DNA of 64,000 bases from Terriglobia bacterium. GTDB lineage: Bacteria; Acidobacteriota; Terriglobia; Bryobacterales; UBA6623. Within the stretch, counting starts at the first letter, position 1. Each line of letters begins with the position of its first letter. The stretch spans positions 1 to 64,000 of the forward strand of contig VXRL01000011.1 in the NCBI GenBank assembly GCA_009838515.1, given 5' to 3'. Both the position numbers and the translations under genes were made by a program. Shown here piece by piece: positions 44,733 through 52,341 of the stretch. The notes beneath the pieces are model-generated. The model did no database searches. It was not told the DNA's origin and worked only from the letters and a program-made list of their open reading frames with translations.

Positions 44733-45163
44733 TCAGCATAGCAACGCGGCCGGTTCTCGCCGACGTACACTGGGGTGGCTTGGCGTGTCCGTGCTTCGAA
44801 CCAACTTCTAGGTTGCCGTGGTCTGCCTGGCCGGGGAAGTTCCGCCCGCCATTAGGTGCCCCCCGCGAGGGCATCTGCCACGCCGATGCCGCGCGCCCGT
44901 ACCGGCCGGCTGGGCAACTGCTGGTGACCGGCTGCAACATGGGCTACGCTCGCGATCGGTGCGAGCGCGTGCCCGCTGACGCGCCGGACGCTGCTCGCTT
45001 CGCTCATGCCGGACCCGGCATCGTGCGCTGGGTGCTGGAAACGGACCACCGTCCGGTCGCGTGCGGTGTTTCCGAACAGGGCTCGCCGGGGGGGCAGGGG
45101 CCAGTGCTCGACAGCCAAGTGAACGCCTACCGGAGCGCGATCGAAGAGCCAGGCCCGCGGTAG
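44726..45163 (+). CDS. Hypothetical protein with conserved-looking CNMGYARDRC segment
   Basis: A 145-residue frame not assigned to a family. The C-terminal two thirds look protein-like: GICHADAARPYRPAGQ, LLVTGCNMGYARDRCERVP, then GIVRWVLETDHRPVACGV. The CN-x5-RC arrangement could bind a metal or a nucleic acid. The N-terminal third is weaker; the neighbouring frame reads VAVVCLAGEVPP here, so a frameshift near 44830 is possible. The start is uncertain, and the ATG at 44726 overlaps the divergent TPR start region. I reject a shadow reading because the opposite frame is Arg-rich and shows no motif. Confidence 0.45.
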   Translation: MPFSIATRPVLADVHWGGLACPCFEPTSRLPWSAWPGKFRPPLGAPREGICHADAARPYRPAGQLLVTGCNMGYARDRCERVPADAPDAARFAHAGPGIVRWVLETDHRPVACGVSEQGSPGGQGPVLDSQVNAYRSAIEEPGPR

Positions 45164-45277
45164 CCAGCCGTGCGCCCGACGCGCCCAGCAAGGGGCCGAC
45201 GAGGCTGCGGACGACAGTTGCGGTCCGTGTCCATTCCCGATACACTCGGCTTAGGAGCAGACCTCCCGGAGAGACGC

Positions 45278-46705
45278 ATGGCAGAGAGCGAAACCAAGCA
45301 AGTACAGATGGATCGGCGCGATTTCACGAAGGGCGCCGCCGCATTGGGCATGGCCGCGGCAGCCGCGAGCAGCGGACCATTGGTGCGCAAGGCGAAGGGG
45401 GCCGATAAGGTCATCAAGTACGCCATGATCGGGCCCGGCAGCCGGGGGCGGAGGCTGCTCGAGCGCCACTTGGTGCACATGGAGCACGGCGAGTGCGTCG
45501 CGCTGTGTGACATTTACCAGAAGAACCTCGACCGGGCATTGAAGGTCTTTGACGGCAAGCCGGCAGCTTACACCGACTACAACGAGTTGCTCCAGGACGA
45601 CTCGATCGAGGCCGTCTTCATAACGGTTCCGCTATTCCTGCACTACCCGATCATGAAGGCCGCTCTCGAGGCCGGCAAGCACGTCTTCTGCGAGAAATCG
45701 CTGGTCTTCACGCCCGAGGAAGTCCACGGCCTGAGGGCTGTGCACGAGGCGCATCCGGATCAGATCATCCAGGTCGGCCTGCAGCGGCGCTACAGCAAGC
45801 TGTACCAGCGCGCCAAGGACCTCATCGATAGCGGAGCGATCGGAGAGGTGACGCACATCCAAGCCCAGTGGCACCGCAACACGAACTGGCGCCGCAAGGC
45901 AGCCGCCGAGTTCGAGGACCAATTCAACTGGCGCCTGTACCGCAGGTACTCTGGCGGGCTGTGTGCGGAGCTGATGTCCCACCAAGTCGACGTGGCCGAC
46001 TGGATTCTCGACCAGCACCCCAAGTCGGTGATGGGCGTGGGAGGTCTCGACTACTGGAAGGACGGGCGCGACATCTACGACAACATCCAGCTCGTGTTCG
46101 AGTACCCGGGCGGCCAGAAACTGCAGTACAGCTCGATCATGACCAACCGCCACATCGCCGGTCGGCGCGTGCCGGGCGATGGCTGCCGCGAGACGATTCT
46201 TGGAACCGACGGCGCAATCGAGCTCACGCTGATTCCCTACGGCGACGGCATGCTGTATCCGGACGTGATGAAGGTCAAGATGGAAGACCAGGCCAAGCAG
46301 AAGGATGATGGCGAGAACTGGGTGGCCGGCGCCACCGTGGGCATGGACACAGCGGAGCAGGGCGATGGATTCCCGATCGACCCCGAAGCCGTGGACCCCA
46401 GCCAGGTAAGCTTCATCGAGAAAGAGATCTTCTTCGCCAAGACGTGGGCCTACCACAAGGGAATTCTGCGACCCGAGGAGGATATTGATCCCGAGTACGC
46501 CGAGCTCTCCAGCTTCCTAAAGGATGTTGCGACGGGCTCGCGGCCGGAGGCCGACATCGATGTCGGCCTGCAAGACTCCGTGGCCGTCATGCTGGCGAAC
46601 CTGGCCATGGATGAGCAGCGCAAGGTCCACTTCGCGGAGATCGAGCAGATGGGACGGTCGGATGTCGAGCTGACATCGGCTGGCGCCCCGAGCCGGGGCG
46701 ACTAG
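45278..46705 (+). CDS. Gfo/Idh/MocA family oxidoreductase, Tat-exported
   Basis: A 475-residue NAD(P)-dependent oxidoreductase with a Tat-type start (DRRDFTKGAAALG) before the Rossmann domain. Seen: YAMIGPGSRGRRLLER for the cofactor, KHVFCEKSLVFTPEE with the catalytic Lys, GGLCAELMSHQVDVADWIL in the substrate-domain active site. In Acidobacteria and Planctomycetes such proteins act on sugars or sugar acids, often in 3-keto-glycoside chemistry, and this window also has a DUF1080 protein. GGAGAGA lies about 5 bases before the ATG. A periplasmic NAD(P) enzyme is odd unless the cofactor is bound tightly, as in glucose-fructose oxidoreductase. Confidence 0.9.
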   Translation: MAESETKQVQMDRRDFTKGAAALGMAAAAASSGPLVRKAKGADKVIKYAMIGPGSRGRRLLERHLVHMEHGECVALCDIYQKNLDRALKVFDGKPAAYTDYNELLQDDSIEAVFITVPLFLHYPIMKAALEAGKHVFCEKSLVFTPEEVHGLRAVHEAHPDQIIQVGLQRRYSKLYQRAKDLIDSGAIGEVTHIQAQWHRNTNWRRKAAAEFEDQFNWRLYRRYSGGLCAELMSHQVDVADWILDQHPKSVMGVGGLDYWKDGRDIYDNIQLVFEYPGGQKLQYSSIMTNRHIAGRRVPGDGCRETILGTDGAIELTLIPYGDGMLYPDVMKVKMEDQAKQKDDGENWVAGATVGMDTAEQGDGFPIDPEAVDPSQVSFIEKEIFFAKTWAYHKGILRPEEDIDPEYAELSSFLKDVATGSRPEADIDVGLQDSVAVMLANLAMDEQRKVHFAEIEQMGRSDVELTSAGAPSRGD

Positions 46706-46726
46706 CTCGCTGCCGGAGCCAGGCCG

Positions 46727-47074
46727 CTAGCCCGGATTCGACCGCTTCGGCTTCGGTCCCGGCGGCGGTGCCATGATCGTCAGCACGACGAGGTTTGCCG
46801 GGCCCGGGTTCGCGAGCGAGTGCGGCTCGCCCTCGCGAGCCAGCACGAGGTCTCCGCTCTCGATGCGCTCGGTCCGCTCGCCGACGGTCACGTCTCCGCA
46901 GCCCTCGAGAACCAAGTAGAGCTTGTCCTGCCCGGCATGGGAGTGCAGCTGGTGGAGCTGCCCAGGCCGGAAGCAATTCAGCCCGGAGAATACCTGCTCG
47001 CCGGAGAGCAGGTCGGCCTTGGCCATCTTGAGGCCGGAGAAGACCGCACGCTCGGCGATCCGGCGGACGATCAT
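46727..47074 (-). CDS. Small cupin-domain protein
   Basis: A 115-residue single-domain cupin. Seen: QLHQLHSHAGQDKLYLVLEG (first cupin box with His-x-x-His-x-His and Glu) and IESGDLVLAREGEPHSLANP (second box with His). All usual metal ligands are present. Function unknown. The ATG at 47074 overlaps the stop of the Spy-like gene (ATGA), so it belongs to the sigma/anti-sigma operon. The frame runs on to 47173 in another reading. Confidence 0.85.
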   Translation of the reverse strand: MIVRRIAERAVFSGLKMAKADLLSGEQVFSGLNCFRPGQLHQLHSHAGQDKLYLVLEGCGDVTVGERTERIESGDLVLAREGEPHSLANPGPANLVVLTIMAPPPGPKPKRSNPG

Positions 47075-47433
47075 CGGCCTTCGTTCGCCACCTGGATGAG
47101 CTGGTTGAAGAGCTGGTTTTGCTCGGGCGTGAGGTACTGGACTATGCGCTGGTGCGCCTCGAGCTGATTCCACTTCAGCTCGCCCAGCAGTTCGGCCTCT
47201 TGCATGATCACGTCGTCGAGGATGGCCCGGATCTGTTCCATCTGACTCGGGTTGAGCGACAGTTCCTCGGCCAAGTCCTGCAGCGTCGCTTCGATGCGGA
47301 ACTCGGTGCTCCGCTCTTCCTCGAACGCCTCCATCAGGTTCGAACTGAGCAGGCCGGTCGCGAAGCCGCTGAAGAAAATCAAGGCAAGCACGCCAGCTGC
47401 CTTGCCAACCGAGCCTGCCGAGAAGCCCTGCAC
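47071..47433 (-). CDS. Spy/CnrX-like periplasmic sensor or chaperone
   Basis: A 120-residue membrane-anchored helical protein. Seen: one helix VLALIFFSGFATGLLSSNLM near the N terminus, then a charged helical hairpin with two LTxxQ-type motifs, LSLNPSQMEQI and LTPEQNQLFNQL, the mark of the Spy/CpxP/CnrX group. The group binds misfolded proteins or metal ions. The GTG at 47433 overlaps the stop of the anti-sigma gene (TAGTG). The gene order sigma, membrane anti-sigma, this protein resembles the parts of CnrYXH, where CnrX senses nickel and cobalt. No Met-rich metal loop is obvious. Confidence 0.75.
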   Translation of the reverse strand: MQGFSAGSVGKAAGVLALIFFSGFATGLLSSNLMEAFEEERSTEFRIEATLQDLAEELSLNPSQMEQIRAILDDVIMQEAELLGELKWNQLEAHQRIVQYLTPEQNQLFNQLIQVANEGR

Positions 47434-47930
47434 TACCGTCCCGCGCCCCCCGAGTACATTACGACCGCCAGCATCGTGCTGCGGTTCAGGTCGATATCGC
47501 AACCGAGGCGGACATTGCAGTAGTCCGCGCTCTCCGGAGGCTCGGCCAGAACGCTCTGGGCGATGTTCTGCACTTGGGGTTCGGCGGCAGCTTGGTAAGC
47601 GCTAGTCCCGAAGAGCACCAACAGCCAAGCGCCGCAAGCGAGAACGAGACGGCGGGCCATGAGCGGCTGGAAGAAGATGTCCCAGAACGGGGCCTGGCGC
47701 TGGGATTGAATTTCGCGCAGGATCTTACGGTGGAAGCCAGGCGCCGGGCCGATGCTACTGTCGGGCGGCATGTCGAAGCTGCAAAACAGCCCTGAAATTC
47801 CCGCCATTTCCTCGACCACTTGGCGATCGCTCGGGTTTCGGGCCAAGCGTTCCTCGTACTCGCGGCGCCCCTGGTCTCCGAGCTGGCCGGCTAGGTACGC
47901 CTCTAGGTTCTCCTCTAGGTACTTGTCCAT
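47433..47930 (-). CDS. Membrane anti-sigma factor (group 1)
   Basis: A 165-residue protein with a cytoplasmic N-terminal domain (LEENLEAYLAGQLGDQGRRE), one transmembrane helix at about 93-112 (LVLACGAWLLVLFGTSAY) and a short periplasmic tail with two Cys (YCNVRLGCDID). No zinc-binding HxxxCxxC is visible. It follows the sigma gene after 36 bases, which is the usual place of an anti-sigma factor. I infer that role from position and topology. Its stop overlaps the next start. Confidence 0.75.
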   Translation of the reverse strand: MDKYLEENLEAYLAGQLGDQGRREYEERLARNPSDRQVVEEMAGISGLFCSFDMPPDSSIGPAPGFHRKILREIQSQRQAPFWDIFFQPLMARRLVLACGAWLLVLFGTSAYQAAAEPQVQNIAQSVLAEPPESADYCNVRLGCDIDLNRSTMLAVVMYSGGAGR

Positions 47931-47966
47931 CCCCGTCTCCCCCTCGGCTCGTTCCTGCCGCGCATT

Positions 47967-48635
47967 TTACACAATCTCGCCGGGCCCTTCCGTGCGGAGC
48001 TGCCCGGCTGCCTTGACAAGTTTCTTGCGGGCTCGGAAAAGCTTCACCTTGATGGTGTTCTCGTTGATCCCCGTCTTGGCTGACAGCTCGTCCACTGTCA
48101 GTCCTTCGACTTCCTTCTGAAACAGCAACATGCGCTCCTCTTCGGAGACGTGCTCCAGCAGCTTCAGCAAGTAGTCGCGCCGCGACGTCTGCGCCTCGGC
48201 GTCCGGAGCGGTGTCGGCCGCGCGAGCCGAACTTTCGACGATCTCGTCGACGCCTTCGCCCAAGTCGCCCTCGAAAACCACGCGGCGACTCTTGATCCTG
48301 CGCAGGTAGTCGTAGGTCTCGTTCATCGCGATCTTGTAGATCCACGTCGACAGGGACGATCGCATGTCGAACTTCTTCAGTGCGAAGAAGACTTTGGTGA
48401 ACACCTGTTGGGCTACGTCCTCCGCATCGATGCTCCGTCGCACCATCCTCAGGGCGAGGCTGTAAACCATGTTCTGGTGCTGCTGGACGATGAGGGCGAA
48501 CGCTTCCTCGTCACCACCCTTGGCGCGGCGCACGATTTCGGCTTCTGAAGCGGTCTCGTACGGCACGAAGCGATCTGAGCGCACCCCGCCAAGGCAAGTC
48601 ACCGGATTGCGCTGTCCTGCGAGCAAACCTGTCAT
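47967..48635 (-). CDS. ECF RNA polymerase sigma factor (group 1)
   Basis: A 222-residue ECF sigma factor. Seen: region 2 MVRRSIDAEDVAQQVFTKVF and STWIYKIAMNETYDYLRR, region 4 LLFQKEVEGLTVDELSAKTG and ENTIKVKLFRARKKL with the helix-turn-helix. It would direct polymerase to promoters of its own regulon, released by its anti-sigma factor. Starts at 48635 (MTGLLA) and 48644 (MAGMT) are both possible; the frame runs to 48695. Confidence 0.9.
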   Translation of the reverse strand: MTGLLAGQRNPVTCLGGVRSDRFVPYETASEAEIVRRAKGGDEEAFALIVQQHQNMVYSLALRMVRRSIDAEDVAQQVFTKVFFALKKFDMRSSLSTWIYKIAMNETYDYLRRIKSRRVVFEGDLGEGVDEIVESSARAADTAPDAEAQTSRRDYLLKLLEHVSEEERMLLFQKEVEGLTVDELSAKTGINENTIKVKLFRARKKLVKAAGQLRTEGPGEIV

Positions 48636-48822
48636 TCCCGCCATGTGAGTTGGTTGGACGCACGACCGGCGCAACAGGTTGCAGATTGGATGCAAGGAAT
48701 TGAGTTTATCTCGATGGGGCCCGCCTGCGAAATCGCCGTGTGCCAGAAGGCAGCTTCGCAGCCACGCCCGACAGCGGCTGCCCGCCGATGCCTGATTGGC
48801 CCGCGAGAGCGCACGCCGCGGG

Positions 48823-49494
48823 CTACGCGGCGCTCTCCACGCTTTGGAACAGGATCACCCTACTGCTGGGAATCGGCTGTCCGAACAGAGTCGCGGGCCG
48901 AAACTTGCTGGTCAGCAGCGTGTTGGCCAATTGTCGGCGGGCGCGAACCTCTAGTGGCCCCTGAGTGACGATCATGTAGTCATACACACCGCCGTGGGCG
49001 TCGATGTATGCCACCACCGCGATCTCGTCGGCCACCGGATACGGTGAAGGCAGCGTCATCATTGGGGCACTCACGACCGGGTTGGCCAAGAAGCGCAGCG
49101 GCACGTCGTCGGCATGGGCCACCGGCTCCATCCAGACCGCCGATAGCAGCATCGGCACCAAGATCAGAGCCATCAGCAGGCCGCCCAGCACAGGCACGGT
49201 GATCGGCCGCAGCCAGTTGCCGAACCGGACCTGTCGCCGCTTCCAAGACATCAGCGGCCGATCGCGCATGAGCGCCTCGACCGACAGGGCGCTAAGGATG
49301 CGCAGCTCCAAGCTTCTAGGCGGTGCCGCGACCGGAAGTGCGGCCAGCAGGCCGCCAACCGTCTCCTCGCGCTCGTTCTGCGCGTGGCATTTCGCGCAGC
49401 GAGCCAAATGCCACCGGACTAACAGCGTCTCGGTCAACCCGAGAGCGCATTCCCGGTACCGATCAAGTCGGCGTGAAATCCAACCACATGTCAT
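48823..49494 (-). CDS. Anti-sigma factor with zinc finger and TonB-C-like periplasmic domain
   Basis: A 223-residue membrane protein. Seen: a zinc-binding anti-sigma motif HLARCAKCHAQ (His-x3-Cys-x2-Cys); a transmembrane helix at about 96-118 (VLGGLLMALILVPMLLSAVW); and a periplasmic domain VVAYIDAHGGVYDYMIVTQG ... SKFRPATLFGQPIPSSRVI, which has the pattern of the TonB C-terminal fold (periodic V-x-V strands and an RF-PA-x-x-G-x-P turn). It is 4 bases from the upstream sigma gene. A TonB-C-like sensor on an anti-sigma factor is uncommon. Confidence 0.82.
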   Translation of the reverse strand: MTCGWISRRLDRYRECALGLTETLLVRWHLARCAKCHAQNEREETVGGLLAALPVAAPPRSLELRILSALSVEALMRDRPLMSWKRRQVRFGNWLRPITVPVLGGLLMALILVPMLLSAVWMEPVAHADDVPLRFLANPVVSAPMMTLPSPYPVADEIAVVAYIDAHGGVYDYMIVTQGPLEVRARRQLANTLLTSKFRPATLFGQPIPSSRVILFQSVESAA

Positions 49495-49498
49495 TGCT

Positions 49499-50146
49499 CT
49501 ACTCCAACTGCCATCTAGCGCTCCGCGGCGCGATCGATGGGGCGTAGCGCAGCAGGTGGCGTTTCAAAGCCTCCCGGCCGCGCAGGATCCTTGACTTCAC
49601 CGTGCCTAACGGGACTCCCAGCGTGTCTGCGATTTCGCCGTAGCTGAAGCCCTCGATATCGCGCAGCACGACGGCCTCGCGGAAGCGCGGATCGAGGGCT
49701 TGCAGGGCACCGTTGAGAATGTCGCGGCGCTCCCGGTCAGTGGTGTGCTCGAACGGAGTCACGGCCTCGGACCGGAACGAGTCCGAGAACTCGTGCGCCT
49801 GGTCACGCACCGAGGACTCGCTGACCTCCAAGCCTCGATGCCGCGAGAACCAGCGCCGCTTGTTCGAAGCCTCGTTGGTCGCAATGCGATAAAGCCACGT
49901 CTTGAACGTGGACGAGCCGCGAAAGCCGTCGACCTTCCGAAAGACCTTGACGAAGACCTCTTGGGTCACATCCTCGGCGTCAGCCTGATTGTCGATCAGC
50001 CTGCAGACGTAGCTGTACACCGGGCGCTGGTAGCGGCGCAACAGCAGCTCGTAGCTTTGGGGCGTTCGTGCCTTGAGGCCACAGACCAAGTCCGCGTCGA
50101 GATCGGACTCGGCGAGGCCGCGCGGAAGCATCGTATTGTGGGACAC
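49499..50146 (-). CDS. ECF RNA polymerase sigma factor (group 2)
   Basis: A 215-residue ECF sigma factor. Seen: region 2 LIDNQADAEDVTQEVFVKVF and TFKTWLYRIATNEASNKRRW; region 4 GFSYGEIADTLGVPLGTVKS (helix-turn-helix) and RILRGREALKRHLL. It is followed after 4 bases by its likely anti-sigma factor. A candidate ECF-type promoter lies about 70-100 bases upstream. Confidence 0.92.
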   Translation of the reverse strand: MSHNTMLPRGLAESDLDADLVCGLKARTPQSYELLLRRYQRPVYSYVCRLIDNQADAEDVTQEVFVKVFRKVDGFRGSSTFKTWLYRIATNEASNKRRWFSRHRGLEVSESSVRDQAHEFSDSFRSEAVTPFEHTTDRERRDILNGALQALDPRFREAVVLRDIEGFSYGEIADTLGVPLGTVKSRILRGREALKRHLLRYAPSIAPRSARWQLE

Positions 50147-50217
50147 GGTCGTGGGCGTGCCGATTCAGGCTAGCAGGTGATTTCGCATCTAGCCATCTCG
50201 GGCCAGCCCTCGTCTGA

Positions 50218-50246
50218 TCCGACACCGACAGGCGGCGAATTGTTCC
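50218..50246 (-). promoter_or_regulatory. Candidate ECF sigma promoter upstream of sigma group 2
   Basis: On the minus strand, GGAACAA (50246-50240) and TCGGA (50222-50218) are separated by 17 bases, close to the RpoE-type pattern GGAACTT-N16/17-TCnnA. It points toward the sigma gene starting at 50146, so autoregulation is possible. Short motifs like this occur by chance. Confidence 0.35.
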
Positions 50247-50293
50247 CGGCGTGTTCGTTGCGGTCTGCTGATCTGGCGGCCCTTCAGAAAGTG

Positions 50294-50322
50294 CTGACAG
50301 GAACTGGTTTTTTTGATACAAT
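50294..50322 (+). promoter_or_regulatory. Candidate sigma-70 promoter
   Basis: CTGACA (50294-50299), a 17-base spacer with a T run, then TACAAT (50317-50322): close to TTGACA-N17-TATAAT. It points toward the CoA transferase gene at 50512 and would give a leader of about 180 bases. It lies in the gene-free gap 50147-50511 together with the divergent ECF-type candidate; nothing else is recognised in that gap. Confidence 0.5.
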
Positions 50323-50511
50323 GATCTTCTTTAGATCCTCGTGGATTCATAGGCAGACTCATCGCGGACTGCCGGAATCCTGCTGGTCCAAGAACCGCTC
50401 CTCGCATCCCCGCGTGCGCGGCGCTCTGCAAGCATCCGCGCCGGCCACGACGGAGTATTGGTGGATGGGGTCGAGTTCTTGACTCAGCCACAGGCGTCCA
50501 CCAAAGCTCCG

Positions 50512-52296
50512 ATGGCAAGCGAATCAGGAAAGGGCGGTAGCGCCGCAACAACCTCCGCCAAGAAGGCCGTCGCGAAGAAGCCTTCGGCGAAGAAGTCTGC
50601 CAGCACCAAGCGGGACGCTGCCGCCGACAAGACTGGCGCCAAGCGGCCGCCGACAGCCGCTCCGAAGCCAGCTGCCAAGAAGCGGGCAGCTTCTCCGAGC
50701 TCTTCCAGCAGCGCCCCCAAAGCGCCGACCGAGGGAAAATCCCCCGGAAAGAAGACGCCTGCGGCGCGCAAGAAGGCGCCTTCGGACATCAAGACCGCCT
50801 CCGAGGCTGCTGCGGCCGGTACCATCGAGGCGACCGGGGAAGCTCCGGCCGATTCGAAGACCAAGGCGACGCCCAAGAAGGCAGCAAAGGAGTCCTCCGC
50901 GACTGACAAGGCCGAGTCCGCGAAGGGGACCCAGCGGAAGGAGTCCGCAACCTCGAAGGCACAGAAAACCGCCAAGCGAGCCCCCTTGCCGGGCCCTGAG
51001 ATCAAGCGGGCTCCGAAAAAGTCCATCGAAAAGCCGACAACCCACGAGAAACTCGAATCCGCTGAGCAAAAGGAAGTCGAGGGCGGGCGTCGGCCATTGG
51101 ATGGAATCCGGGTCCTTGATCTGAGCCGACTCCTTCCAGGCCCGTACGCAAGCCACATCCTGGCCAGCTTCGGCGCGGACGTGATCAAGGTGGAGAGGCC
51201 GGGAGAGGGGGACTACATGCGCGAGTACCTCCCCCAGGCTCAGGGCTTCAACGCGACCTTTCTCACGATCAACCGTGGGAAGCGCAGCATCTCGCTCGAC
51301 TTGCGCAAGCCGGCGGGCAAGGAGGTCTTCCTCGCCTTGGTGGAGCGTTCCGACGTCGTCCTAGATGGATTCCGTCCCGGAGTGATGGACAAGCTGGGGC
51401 TGGGTTACCAGGCCCTGAGTCAAGTCAATCCCAAGATCGTTTACGCGGCGCTGACGGGATACGGCCAGACTGGCCCGAATGCACGGCAAGCTGGCCATGA
51501 CCTGAATTATCTGGCGCTGTCCGGCATGCTTGACCTGCTCGGGGATGCCGAGGGCGTGCCGTTGGTGCCCGGTATCCAGATCGCCGACGTGGCAGCCGGA
51601 GCGCTGCCCACTGTGATCGGGATCCTGCTCGCCCTTCAACACCGTAACAGGAGCAAGGCGGGGCAAATGGTCGATATCTCGATGTTCGACTCATTGCTCG
51701 GCCTGATGCCGGTGCAGATCGCAAACTACACGGCGACCAAACGGCGGCCGAAGCGCGGCCACGAACGTCTGTTCGGGCGTTACGCCTGTTACAACATTTA
51801 CCCCGTTCGCAACGGGCGCTTCATGGTGGTCGCAGCGCTGGAACCTAGGTTCTGGGCTGAGCTGTGCCAGGCGATCGATCGTGAGGACCTGATTCAGGAT
51901 CAGTACGTGGAGGGTCATGCACAAGACATCTTGATCGCCGAGCTGACGCGAATTTTCCAGAAGAAGCAGGTAGACGAGTGGATGGAGATCTTCGCTGACG
52001 TAGACGCATGCGTCACAGAAGTGCGGGAAATCTCCAGGTCCGTGCAAGACGAGCATGTGGCCCAGCGCGGCTTGATCACGCCAATTCGCGGGAACGATGG
52101 AGAGGTCTACGAGCAGCTGGGGGTGTTTCCGAAACTATCCGAGGCCCCTGGGTACATCGCAGGCGACGCCCCTCTGCGCGGCCAGCACACGCGCCAAATC
52201 CTGAGGTCTCTCAAGTATCCAGCGAAGCAGATTGACGAGATGGTAGCTGCCAAGATCGTCGAGGAGTCTGCGGGCATCGGCGGCAGCAAAGGCTAG
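50512..52296 (+). CDS. CaiB/BaiF (AMACR-like) CoA transferase with histone-H1-like N-terminal tail
   Basis: A 594-residue protein. Residues 1-192 are Lys/Ala/Pro/Ser-rich with repeated histone-H1-like blocks (AKKAVAKKPSAKKSA, KPAAKKRAA, TPAARKKAPS). From residue 193 a class III CoA transferase follows: LDGIRVLDLSRLLPGPYASH, FGADVIKVERPG, NRGKRSISLDLRKPAGKEV, AGHDLNYLALSGMLDLLG, GGQMVDIS-type segment (KAGQMVDISMFDS). GHDLNYLA with the later ADVAAG matches alpha-methylacyl-CoA racemase, whose His/Asp pair does the proton transfer. The tail has no catalytic part. ATG 50512 is chosen; TTG 50458 and GTG 50461 lie upstream in frame. The tail may bind DNA, RNA or an anionic surface. Confidence 0.88.
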   Translation: MASESGKGGSAATTSAKKAVAKKPSAKKSASTKRDAAADKTGAKRPPTAAPKPAAKKRAASPSSSSSAPKAPTEGKSPGKKTPAARKKAPSDIKTASEAAAAGTIEATGEAPADSKTKATPKKAAKESSATDKAESAKGTQRKESATSKAQKTAKRAPLPGPEIKRAPKKSIEKPTTHEKLESAEQKEVEGGRRPLDGIRVLDLSRLLPGPYASHILASFGADVIKVERPGEGDYMREYLPQAQGFNATFLTINRGKRSISLDLRKPAGKEVFLALVERSDVVLDGFRPGVMDKLGLGYQALSQVNPKIVYAALTGYGQTGPNARQAGHDLNYLALSGMLDLLGDAEGVPLVPGIQIADVAAGALPTVIGILLALQHRNRSKAGQMVDISMFDSLLGLMPVQIANYTATKRRPKRGHERLFGRYACYNIYPVRNGRFMVVAALEPRFWAELCQAIDREDLIQDQYVEGHAQDILIAELTRIFQKKQVDEWMEIFADVDACVTEVREISRSVQDEHVAQRGLITPIRGNDGEVYEQLGVFPKLSEAPGYIAGDAPLRGQHTRQILRSLKYPAKQIDEMVAAKIVEESAGIGGSKG

Positions 52297-52341
52297 CCCC
52301 TCCGTTTTGCGAACCATGGGGCTCAGGCAGAGTCATTCCCG

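Noticed and set aside
50484-51188. 234-residue minus-strand frame rich in Ala/Gly/Phe
   Set aside because: It is the mirror of the Lys/Ala-rich tail of the CoA transferase, whose repeat composition makes long shadow frames.
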